Part shown: one piece after another, positions 34,342 through 44,220 of the stretch
Position numbering within the stretch: position 1 is the stretch's first letter
Layout: the number at the start of each line of letters is the position of its first letter
NCBI GenBank assembly: GCA_023935145.1
Contig: CM043699.1
Location: 67,057,638-67,121,637 of the forward strand
From: Bretschneidera sinensis
Taxonomy: Eukaryota; Streptophyta; Magnoliopsida; Brassicales; Akaniaceae
Length of the DNA: 64,000 nt
Direction of reading: 5' to 3'
Made by a program: the position numbers and the translations under genes
The notes under the pieces: model-generated
The model's database searches: none
What the model was told of the DNA's origin: nothing
What the model saw: the letters and a program-made list of their open reading frames with translations, nothing else

Positions 34342-36329
34342 TCAATCCACTGGTATCTCACCTGTAACCAAATAATTCACAATGTGAGCAAACCATGGCA
34401 AAGAAGTAACAGAAAGTAAATGCTCATCGGGAAAGTCATCTTTGATCGACATGTCATCAGATGTGTTATCAAATGTGAGCCTTGAAACATGGTCAGCCAC
34501 TGCATTCTCTACTCCTTTCTTATCTTTGATGGTGATATCGAATTCTTGTAGGAGTAGGATCCATCTTATTAAGCGTGCCTTAGCATTCTTCTTTGTAAGA
34601 AGGTTATTTGAGAGCCGCATGATCTGTAAAAATAAGGATATGATAACCAATTAAGTATGCACGAAATTTATCTAAAGCAAATACTATAGCTAGCAATTCT
34701 TTTTTAGTTGTGGAGTAATTCATCTGAGCACTATTTAAAGTGTTACTAGCATAGTAAATTACAAAAGATTTTCCCTCTCTTCGCTGTCCAAGAACAGCAC
34801 CTACAGCGTAGTCACTAGCATCACACATGATTTCAAAGGGTAAATTCCAATCAGACGACTGCATTATAGGTGTAAAGTAAGCTTGCCAATCAGCGTTTTA
34901 AAGGCCTTTTGACAAGCTGGAGTCCACTCAAATGTGGCATCTTTAATTAGGAGGGCACATAATGGTCTAGATATGTTGGAAAATTTTTGTATGAACCTCT
35001 TATAAAAACCAGCATGACCAAGGAAAGATCTCACATCTTTTATTGTCTTAGGTGTAGGTAGTTTAGAGATTAATTCAATCTTAGATTGATCAACCTCTAT
35101 TCCTTTAGAAGAGACAATATGCCCTAAGACAATACTGGATGGGACCATGAAATGACATTTTTCCCAGTTTAAAACCAATTCTTTTTCCTCACATCGAATT
35201 AAAACTCTTTCCAAATTCATTAAGCATGCATCAAATGAAGATCCAAAAACAATTAGGTCATCCATAAAAACCTCCATGCAATTTTCAACCATGTCACTGA
35301 AAACACTCATCATGCAATGTTGAAAAGTGGCAGGGGCATTACATAATCCAAATGGCATTCTACGAAAAGCATAAGTGCCAAAGGACAAGTGAAAGTAGTT
35401 TTATCCTGGTCTTTTAATGCAATTTCTATTTGATAATAGCCAGAATAACCATCTAAGAAAAAGTAAAAAGGATGACCAGCTACACGCTCAAGAATTTGAT
35501 CAATAAAAGGGAGTGGGAAATGGTCTTTCCAGGTGGCATCATTTAATTTTCTGTAATCAATGCACATACGCCACCCAGTCACAAGTTTGGTAGGGACTAA
35601 CTCTCCTAGGTCATTCATTACCATAGTGACTCCAGACTTTTTGGGAACGACTTGTGTAGGACTTATCCATTTACTATCAGCTATGGGATATATAATACCC
35701 GCATCTAACAGTTTCAACACTTCATTTTTCACTACTTCTTTCATAGTGGGGTTAAGTCTACGTTGAGGGTCTCTACGCAGACTGGTTCCTTCATCCAAAT
35801 TTATTTTATGGGAGTAGATCAGGGGATTAATTCCCTTCAAATCAGCCATGCTCCATCCTAAGGCTGATTTATGTGCAATTAAGGTCTGAATCAGTTTCTC
35901 ATATTGGGTCTTAGATAATTCAGATGAAATAATAATAGGAAAGGTATCACCTGGACCGAGAAATGCATGCTTTAAACCCTTAGATAGTGGCTTCAAGTCG
36001 ACTTTAGGTGCTGCCACACTTGAGGGGGTTTCTTTTTCACTTCTTTCAGGCAACTCTTCGAACCTTGGTTGCCATAGGCAGGTATCATAATCCTGAGATT
36101 TGTCAAAAACAGCACAAATATCGATTACATCAGTTTTATCATCAAACAAATCAATCTCAGAATTAACAAGAAAATTCTTAAAAGGATCAAAATCATGAGC
36201 AATGGAAACTCCCTCATTGATGAGTGACTCGAGCATATATAACTGGTGATTTTCATCCTCATCTTCGGGCTGTTTTGCAACATTGAAAATGTTCACTTCT
36301 AAGGTCATGTTTCCAAAAGACAGCTTCAT
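34342..36329 (-). pseudogene. Athila-type reverse transcriptase and RNase H (A)
   Basis: From 36329 down: protease tail, linker, then RT from RRLNPTMKEVVKNEV through CIDYRKLNDAT and FLDGYSGYYQIEIA. A single-base loss near 35390 shifts the frame. RT then continues with FRRMPFGLCNAPATFQ and the catalytic box FMDDLIVFG, whose Asp pair is intact. Another shift occurs near 34866. RNase H follows with CDASDYAVGAVLGQ, YSTTKKELLA (E to K compared with TTEKE in C1) and FTDHAALK, then a further shift near 34604 and the linker to integrase. The length matches a normal Athila RT-RNase H, and only small lesions disable it. Confidence 0.9.
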
Positions 36330-38338
36330 GAGTCAATTCCTGCAATTAATCAGAGCATTTGCAGTAGCAAGGAAAGGTCTACCCAAAATCAAAGGAATTT
36401 TCGAGTTAGTGTCAACAGCAGAAGTTGTGTCAAGGATTAGGAAATCAACAGGATAATAAAATTTATCAATCTGAATCAACACATCCTCTACCACCCCCGG
36501 GGTACTTTGACTGAACGGTCAGCCAACTGTAACACCACACCAGTTGGTTTGATTTCCCCTAAACCTAGCTGTACATAAATGGAAAATGGCATCAGGTTCA
36601 CCTCATAGGCCTGTCCAACCTCATGATTTCCAATGCTGCAAGCAATGGTAGGACAGCCTGGATCCTTGTATTTTAGAGGAATTCTTTCCTCAATTAAAGC
36701 ACTAACTTGCTCAATTAGAAATGCAGTTTTCTTGACATGGTGTCTTCTCTTAATTGTGCATAAATCCTTGAGAACTTTTGCATAGGTAGGCACTTGTTTA
36801 ATCACATGCAAAATAGGAAGATTGAGTTTCACTTGCCTTAATTTCTCTAGGATTTCATTGTTTAAGTCCAGATTTTTCTTGTTTGACTTTAAGGCTTAAG
36901 GGTATGGTGCCTTAACAGGACTTTTGGTCACTTCAGGGTCTTTGGTCAGTTCAGTATTACTACTAGTTTGACCCTTTTCCACATCCTCAGATACATTCAT
37001 TGGTGGGATGTGTAGTGACTTACCACTTCGGGTCACAATGGCATTTACATCTTTGAGGTTTTCTTGTGCCATATGTTGACCGTGAGGTATGGACAGAGTT
37101 TAGGAAGGGAACTTACCTCGCTCAGTCATACTTGAGGAGCTCATTAACTTGGACACTTGGCTCCTAGTTTCTCTATTCTCTTCCATCACCTGTATAAGTA
37201 ATGCCTCAAACCTTTGGTTTGTCTTACCTTGTGCCTCTATAAAGGCCTGTAAGGTGTCTTCTAGCGAGCTCCTAGAGGATGAGGGTGCATGATAAGGTAC
37301 AGAGGATGATCTAGGGGGCTGCACATGCTGGTTTTCAGATTTCCAGTTGAAGTTGGGGTGATTTCGCCACCCCGGGTTATAAGTGTTAGAGAAAGGTGCC
37401 AGAGGCTTCTTGTACATGCCTAAGGAATTACATTGTTCCTCATACAGCCCTCTCATATTAGCAAATGTGGGGCATTCTTAGAGGAAATGATCCACCCCAC
37501 CACACATAAAACACAGCTCTAAAGACTCGGTATGATTAGCCACATGTGTTTGCTTTGAGCCCTTCGTTTTTAATGCCTCTAACTCCCTAGTGAGCATTTC
37601 AATCTTAGCTTTCAGGTTGTCTTCTTCCCTAAGATGATATATTCCTCCACTACTAGGGTTTCCTATAGGTCGTGACCTATTCGTGCTTTCAGTAGCACTA
37701 GGTCCAGTCCATGTATGAGCTTTCTCAGCAAGTTCATTGAGGTATTCAATAGCCTCATCGAGGTCTTTTTTCAGAAATTCCCCATTGCACATCATCTCTA
37801 CAAATTGGCGTTCTCTATAGGTAAGACCCTCATAGAAATAGCTCACTAAACGCCAATTTTCATACCCATGGTGTGGGCACATACTCAACAGCTCTTTAAA
37901 TTTCTCCCAAGACTGATATAAAGTCTCGTTTTCCTTTTGTGCAAAGGTGGAGATTTGTCTTTTCAACGCATTAGTCTTATGTTGAGGGAAGTACTTGTTA
38001 AAGAAGGCCCGAGTTATCTCAGTCCATGACCCAATAGATCGTGGTCTAAGTGAGTATAGCCAACTCTTAGCTCTATCCTTCAAAGCAAAAGGAAAGAACT
38101 TAAGTCGCACAATGTCAGCAGTTGCACCTTGATCATGGAAAGTTGCGACTACTTCCTCAAACTCTCTAATGTGCACATATGGGTTCTCATTTTCCATGCC
38201 ATAAAATGTAGGGAGTAACTGCATCATCCCTATCCTAAGATCTAATTGGGGAATGTTGGCTGGAAACATGATGCAAGATGGTGTGGTTGTGTATGTAGGG
38301 TGGAGGTAATCCTCAAGGGTCCTAGTAGGTTGATCCAC
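36330..38338 (-). pseudogene. Athila-type gag and protease (A)
   Basis: From 38338 the gag core reads MMQLLPTFYGMENENPY, then FFPFALKDRAKSWLYSL and SMCPHHGYENWRLVSYFYEG, with a zinc-knuckle start CFMCGGVDHF that runs into a stop at 37478. The same frame continues to about 36490. The protease keeps LGLGEIKPTGVVLQLADRS and ILGRPFLAT, but the segment before it reads GQAYEVNLMPF where B1 has DLGASVNLLPY, so the catalytic D-x-G-A motif has been deleted. One G is missing near 36497, shifting the frame. No ATG start was found; an in-frame TGA stands just before 38338. Confidence 0.87.
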
Positions 38339-38513
38339 TCATTTCCTCAAGACTAGATGGATTATCAAACAAAGGGTTTAAAAAGGTTCCTCCTGTCCCT
38401 ATATCTGGGCATGCAAGATCACAAAATATCAAATAAAATGCTGAAAGAAACTATTTACAATTCTTCTATTGTTATGTCAAAAGTTGACAAACTTCCTTGT
38501 ACTTAAGCGCGTT
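38339..38513 (-). other. A untranslated leader
   Basis: This is the short stretch between the primer site and gag. It may hold a broken gag start (an ATG in another frame at 38345). Confidence 0.5.
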
Positions 38514-38531
38514 TCCCCGACAACGGCGCCA
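38514..38531 (-). promoter_or_regulatory. Primer-binding site of A (tRNA-Asp)
   Basis: On the minus strand TGGCGCCGTTGTCGGGGA has one mismatch to the tRNA-Asp complement and lies five bases from the LTR. Confidence 0.88.
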
Positions 38532-38536
38532 AAATT

Positions 38537-39858
38537 TGATTACGCCCAAAGTATAACACGGTTATTATAGTACAACTTTGGGGTGTCGATTCCACAGGGA
38601 AACAAGTTAATTACAAAGGAAGGTGTGAACCTTAACACAAACGATAAAAGATCAAATGAATATGAATTTGTTTGAGAAAAAGGGTAATTGTGTAAATAGG
38701 GTTGGAAATATAATTAAGAATGATAAGGTTCCGGAAATCCTCCCTAGGCTTGTTGCTCAAATCCTAACTTGATTCAGTTGTTTTTATCTCGATTGCTAGT
38801 TTCACATCCCAAACAGGCAATCGGCATATATTCAATTAAAGCGGAATTATAAATCCTAATGTAATTGTTATGAATTATTCTCTACTTTTAAGCACACATG
38901 ACCCAACTTATAAATTATCAAAAGACGACGATATATCTAACGACAATACTACAGCAATAGACAAATCTATAAAATAGGTCTACCGGACTCAATCACATCC
39001 AAACAGATACACATAAGAAAAGCATGACTGAACTTATATGGAAAGGAAGCATGCAATCACCGGACTAATAAAATAATCTACTAAATTAAATTAAAAAATA
39101 AAACATAACAATGCTTGATAAAAATAATACCAACTACAACTGAATCAAAATAAAGGAAAATAAGAACAACTACTCCTAGGGATTCATCCCTTCGCCTTGC
39201 TTGGAGATTAGCTGGCCATAGAGCTCATGCCTCCTTGAGTTGCCTTCGGCCTCTCAACGATCATCCTTAGCTCGTCCTCCAAATTTTATACTTTGGATTC
39301 CTCTTAAAGGCCCTCTGGATTTACTCCTAAAGGCCCTCTAGAGTCACTCTCTAATGATCTCAGAAGATGATCTTAGAAGAGCTCCGATTGGTTGATGATT
39401 TCAGCTGAGCAGAGTGGGTCTTTATATAGGCAAACTCTCAGAATGCTATGTGTTATCTAGCCGATGTGGGATACTGTCCGAGTGGGCTCGATCGCAGCCC
39501 GAGTGCGATCGATCACACATGCGCTCAATCGCGGCTTGTGCGTTCGATCGTATATGCGCTACAGAGTACCTTGCTCGATGTGAGATGTGCGCTCGATCGC
39601 ACTACTTGTGCGTTCTATTGCAATACAGGCAGCAGCCCATCTTGTCCTTCTAGAAGCATGGGATCTTGGTCTTTTAAGCAACAATCACTTCTTTTTCTCT
39701 TTTAAACTCAAAGTACCTGAAAATTACACTGAAATAAGTCAGTGGTCCATTAATATTACTTTAGAGTTATTAACACATAAAACCACAATAAAGACCGAGA
39801 TCAATCCTAAAATGCTAACAATTAGCCACTGTTGAGAGGCGTTTTATAACTCTCATCA
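38537..39858 (-). repeat. 5' LTR of A
   Basis: The 1322-bp LTR in plus reading runs from TGATTACGCC to CTCTCATCA. It matches 24539-25849, with a small repeat of AGATGATCTTAGAAG near 39364 absent from the other LTR. TATA (minus) is at 39421-39429 and the U3 CGATCGAGCGCA units are at 39465-39620. The target copy GGGCG follows at 39859-39863. Confidence 0.92.
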
Positions 39859-40731
39859 GGGCGCGACCATCATAGCCTTTAGTGTCTCATGCTCATGGTG
39901 CAGGAAGTACGGCTTCTTGCACTTCCCCACACAGTCCTGGCTCCAAGATAGTAGGACCCCAAAGCTCTTCTCACTCTGGACGTAGAAGAAGGGCTTCTTC
40001 CACTGCTTAATGGAGGAGGGTTTCTTTTTCAGCAACCCCTTTCTAGCTCTGGAGCTGATCATGACCCACCCATGCTAGTCGTATTTGCTAATCTGGAACT
40101 GGGCTTTGAAGACTTTAATATTCATTAGCCCCTTCATATCCGAGCAAACATAGATGAATGCCATGATCAGACGCACTGAGCTGGGCACCAACTGGCACAG
40201 TGCTATGTCGAAGAACCTAAGCACCGAGCAGAGGAAAGGGTGGACTGGGAATATCACCCTGGATGTCATGTGTTGTTTATAGACACATCTCATAGGGTGC
40301 TCGGCTCGAGAGGACATCACAAGTCCTCTCCCCAACCCCAGCATTCTTGAGGGTTCCTCTAGGATACAGTACACGTGCCTAATGAACTCAAGCTCCCCCT
40401 CCTCTAACTTATTAAGCAAAGAATTTTCTGCGAATGACCATTGCACCCTCTCCTCCACCCTCATATCCCCCCTTAGCTCAGCCAAGACATTATCTACCTT
40501 ATCCTCATCCTCATTCTCAGAAGAAGAATCTTCTTCCTCCTCCTCTTCTCCAGCCTCATAGGGAACCATTACCAATGGCCCTTTCCGAGTGTTGCCACTC
40601 CCTAAGGATTCACCCTCACTAGAGGTTCGGCCCAGACCCATGGCCTCCCTTAGTTCCCTAGACAGGGCTTCACTATCCTCACTACCACTACCATTACTAG
40701 GCCTATCACGATACTTATCTATCGAAGACAT
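39859..40731 (-). pseudogene. Tat antisense ORF, N-terminal part (D)
   Basis: The minus-strand ATG at 40731 starts MSSIDKYRDRPSNGSGSEDS, followed by a Ser/Glu-rich acidic region with an EEEEEEDSSSENEDEDK run at residues ~60-80. A domain near residues 160-215 (HPFLCSVLRFFDIALCQLVP, then MAFIYVCSDMKG) resembles the family annotated as putative gypsy-type transposon protein (Transposase_28). One TAG at 40075 interrupts the frame, which then continues with WVMISSRARKGLLKKKP and a KKPFFYV segment to MMVAP at the A boundary. The rest is at 24129-24538. Antisense orientation relative to D's pol fits Tat elements. Confidence 0.75.
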
Positions 40732-41406
40732 TACAACAAGTGGGAAAGGAAAAACTCACCAAAGGTAGATCCCTATGGGAAATCCGAGCACTTCAAACCT
40801 AAAGGCTGATCCCTCCTTGCTCACACATCGATCTCCCCCACGACAAAAGCTCTTAAAACTCCAGCATACTCCAAAGGCTCTGAATCTCTAGCTGACTTTG
40901 AGGGCTCTCAAAATTTCTCTGTAAAATGAAAATAAAGTGAAGTGAATAAAAAGAGAGGAGACTTATCTCTCATATAGAAGCTCGGGCATAATTAACAAGG
41001 AAAATTACTCATCTACAGCTGTAAAGAAATGAAGTTTGGTATAATAGAGGTGTCGTTACATTCCCTAAGGCTTCCTTAGTTGTAAAGACATGACGTTTGG
41101 CATAACCAAGGCGTCGTTATGCTCCCTAAGGCTACAGAAGGCGTACCATTAAGGGTGTGTGCCTTCATTATACTCATCGAAATGACAACGCACGCTCCAA
41201 CATTTAATGTGCTGGAATGGCCCAATGCTCCAGCATTAAATGTCTCTATAGAGGATCCTGAAAAGCCTTCTATAGGCCCAAAGCAAAAGGATTTCCATGG
41301 ACCTAAAGCAAAAGAGCCTTCTGTGGGCCCAAAGCGAGTAGCCTTCCATGGGACCAAGTCTTCTGTGAAGCCCAAGAAACCGCGTAGGCCCACCCCTCAT
41401 CGAAGA
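40732..41406 (+). other. D 3' untranslated region, first part
   Basis: No sense gene is present. It would contain the promoter of the antisense ORF (AT-rich GTAAAATGAAAATAAAGTG near 40921). Short repeats of AAGCCTTCTATAGGCCCAAAG type lie at 41260-41385. Confidence 0.55.
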
Positions 41407-42145
41407 TCTCCAAGGCTGAGCATTTTGACTGTTGCTTAAATTCTCGGGTCTATGTCTCCAAGGCCAAGCATTTTGATTGTTGCTCAAATGCTCGGTTCCA
41501 TGTATCTAAGGCCAAGCATTTTGACTACAGCTTAAATGCTCGACCCCACGTCTCCAAGACCAAGCATTTTGGCTGCTGCTCAAATGCTCAGTCCTACATC
41601 TCCAAGGCCGAGCATTTTGACTGCTGCTCAAATGCTCGGTCCCACGTCTCCAAGGCTGAGCATTTTGACTGCTGCTCAAACGCTTAGTCCCATGTCTCCA
41701 AAGCCGAGCATTTTGTATGCTACTCAAATGCTTAGTCCCATGTCTTAAAGGCTGAGCATTTTGACTGTTGCTCAAATGCTCGACCTACATCTCCAAGGTC
41801 TCCAAGGCCGAGCATTTTGACTGCTGCTTAAATGCTCAGTCCCACGTCTCCAAGGCTGCGCATTGTGGCTGCTGCACAAATGCTCGGTCCCACGTATCTA
41901 AGGCAGAGCATTTGGACTGCTGTTTAAATGCTTGGTCCCACGTCTCCAGTGTCGATCAATTTGACTGTTGCTCAAATGATCGGTCCCACATCTCCAAGGC
42001 CAAGCATTTTGACTGCTGCTCAAATGATCTGGCCTATGCATCCAAGGTTGAGCACCTCGACTACTTCTCATATGCTCAACCCCCATGCCTCTAAGGCCTA
42101 ACACTTTGACTGAGGTCCATATGCTCGGCCTTAAACCTCACAGGC
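41407..42145. repeat. 48-bp minisatellite, about 15 units
   Basis: Each unit reads approximately GCCGAGCATTTTGACTGCTG, then CTCAAATGCTCGGTCCCACG, then TCTCCAAG. Units are about 48 bp, with one 56-bp unit near 41760 that has a duplicated CTCCAAGGT. Because 48 is divisible by 3, long open frames appear on both strands, but they are by-products. Position just before the polypurine tract of D matches the hypervariable 3' UTR known in Tat elements. Confidence 0.92.
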
Positions 42146-42206
42146 CAAAGCATTCAACCAATGGTACGAAGCTCTATTATACTACCTCAAGCAAATAAAT
42201 ATACTT

Positions 42207-42227
42207 AAGGAAGTGGGGGGCCTCTAA
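42207..42227 (+). promoter_or_regulatory. Polypurine tract of D
   Basis: AAGGAAGTGGGGGGCCTCT followed by AA lies directly before the 3' LTR start TGTAGCG, in the expected position. Confidence 0.75.
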
Positions 42228-42724
42228 TGTAGCGAATAGTTTACTCTCTAATAGCCCGGTGACACGTGGATAACTCCCCTCCAATGACCGGATGACACAT
42301 GGCTGCGTCAATAACGGGTATGTAGTGCTGCAGATAACGAAGCCATAATCATTTGCAGACTTCTCACACGCAAGAAGGGAGCAAGATTTCAGGGACTGCG
42401 TTGTCCCTGAACACGTAACATGACCCTTCGCTAGAGAAGCGGGATCTCAAGAATCGCACCATCCCGAGCACGTGGTCAGCTTGCCCCCTGAACCACTATA
42501 AAAGCCCCAAAGTATGTAGATCTCAAATCATATTCAAGTTTAACACTGAAACACAAATACCATAACCTTCTCCATTTTATCAAAATCCTGCACTGACAAA
42601 GGCATCGGAGAGTCCTCAGAAGCACCCTTCTTTCTTCCGGTGACTCTTTAGTTCATCATTCTTTCATTGTGCAAACCATGGAATCCCAAACACCAAGCTC
42701 AGCATCAGATTTTTGGCATCAACA
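42228..42724 (+). repeat. 3' LTR of D
   Basis: The 497-bp LTR runs from TGTAGCGAATAG to TTTTTGGCATCAACA. A TATA box CTATAAAAG is at 42495-42503. ACACGTGG and ACACATGG words (about 42252 and 42295) lie in U3. The end resembles typical Tat LTR ends. The left LTR is not in the window, so the boundaries rest on polypurine tract, TG/CA termini and TATA placement. Confidence 0.7.
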
Positions 42725-43210
42725 AGAGTACTACCAACACTTTTACCACAATAAATGAGAAGAATGAATTGATTACATACAAAAGGATTCCCTAGCTGAA
42801 ATACATTTGCAAGTATAGTTTTATCACTTTAAAGTAGAGTATGCAATTTAACGCTCAAAAGAACCATAGCTTAAACATAACTATTAAAATTCTAGCTAGG
42901 ATATTTAAGCCAAAATTTATCATTTAATTATGTTTGAAGTGTGTCATATATTTCCTATTGTTAAGCATTTCAAAGATACTTTAAATGATTACGACAACGT
43001 AACTATTATAGTTTTAACATGCTAAAAAATGGTACTGAGGGAGTGTGTGCGACATTGTGGGATACAAGATGGTTTTCAATATCACCACCGAAAACATGAT
43101 AGGGTGAATCGAAAGGTACAATCTGAAAGATCAATTTCAAAAATGGACATTGTGAAGCGACTTATTTGAAAGGTATCCGAACTGCGTGCTAATAACACAA
43201 AGTCATTGAC
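42725..43210. other. AT-rich stretch without recognised features
   Basis: Flank of D. No gene or clear repeat end was seen. Confidence 0.5.
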
Positions 43211-43212
43211 GC

Positions 43213-44010
43213 ATAAATAAAGAGTTGCCACTTGATTTTAGGGACAAAAAAGCACAACTAGACCATTAAAGGGTCAAGATTCATGGGTCCAGAGATTGAG
43301 TACGTGGTAAAAAAGTAAAAAATGAGCACTTTACACACACCTAGGCCTCGAGGAGCCCAATCCTAACTCTTGCATTTCAAATGGATTTTTTTAATTTTAT
43401 TTTTTAATCATCAATTAATTGTTTTTCTTAATTAAGTGATCACACATGCACATAATGAATATGAGTTAGTCAAAGCATGTTGATAAATATATAAATAACA
43501 TCTACCCATCCGCATCCATTCTCATTATGTCATTGTTACATTACTATTACATTGGAGAGAAAAAGAAAAATTATATCGAAAATAAACTTAATTATATCAC
43601 CAAAATTGAAAGAACACAAATTGAGAACTTAAAGAAATAGTGCAAATAGATTGAAGTAATAATGATAAGAATTGAAGGTTTTAAGTTAAATAGATAGTAA
43701 AACATGATCATTATATGCTACGAGTCTTTCATTGCCTTGATCCTTCGCGTAAAGAAAGAAGGAAATGAAGATGAACATGGCAATTAAGGTACATCGGAAG
43801 GTCTGAATCAATGGGTCAATCCAATTGGTCAATTCCGTGCAATCCGAGGGGCAACCGAGGGACATTCCAAAGGATTATTGCAGGGAGTCGACACTTAGTT
43901 TTTCAAGGCACTAAGAACCTTAAGCAATTGGTCATGCTTAACCGAGATTCGGGTCCGGGACTTAGGGTACACAATGAGAAGGTCTGGAAAGAACCCTACC
44001 AATACCTAGA
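43213..44010 (-). repeat. Two GAGTCGCCACTT-type modules of unnamed retroelement
   Basis: A block at 43213-43350 begins GAGTTGCCACTTG, and a looser copy at 43877-44010 begins GAGTCGACACTTAG. Both continue with GATTC...GGGTCC and later an ACCTAG segment. On the minus strand, this kind of sequence (GGCGACTC) lies next to LTR ends in common eudicot retroelements. I read them as LTR/primer-site edges of minus-strand elements whose bodies are lost. Confidence 0.4.
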
Positions 44011-44080
44011 CCTTAAGGATCTAGCCTATACTTTTGCTACTTAGAAGGGCCTTTAATTAAGTTTTTAACACCATGAATGT

Positions 44081-44109
44081 TCTTTTTATTCAATGATCAG
44101 ACACACACA

Positions 44110-44204
<95 letters not shown>

Positions 44205-44220
44205 TCATTGAATAAAAAGA
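44081..44220. repeat. Compound microsatellite inside a perfect 19-bp inverted repeat
   Basis: TCTTTTTATTCAATGATCA at 44081-44099 is the exact reverse complement of 44202-44220. Between them lie (AC)n, (AG)n of about 20 units, (TA)n of about 11 units and (TG)n of about 17 units. The arms extend into the AC and TG runs, so the whole block can fold as a hairpin. Confidence 0.92.

Larger units (their letters stand above)
24539..39858 (-). mobile_element. Athila-type Ty3/gypsy element A, complete with nested B2
   Basis: The 15.3-kb span is about 9.7 kb without B2. It has LTRs of 1311 and 1322 bp, a tRNA-Asp primer site, gag-protease-RT-RNase H-integrase on the minus strand, a non-coding 3' part and a polypurine tract, flanked by the perfect duplication GGGCG. 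Its pol shares close sequence with C1 and C3. All genes carry stops or frameshifts, so it is inactive. Confidence 0.93.
17060..42724 (+). mobile_element. Old Tat-lineage Ty3/gypsy element D, interrupted
   Basis: Gag, protease, RT, RNase H and integrase lie in gypsy order, followed by an antisense ORF, a minisatellite 3' UTR, a polypurine tract and a 3' LTR. This layout is that of plant Tat elements. It is split by J (22037-23578) and A (24539-39858). The 5' LTR is not in the window because E lies against its 5' end. Many stops show it is the oldest layer. Confidence 0.82.

Noticed and set aside
41506..42104. Long open frames on both strands over the 48-bp minisatellite
   Set aside because: They follow from a repeat unit divisible by three. 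There is no domain and no start context, and both strands are open equally.
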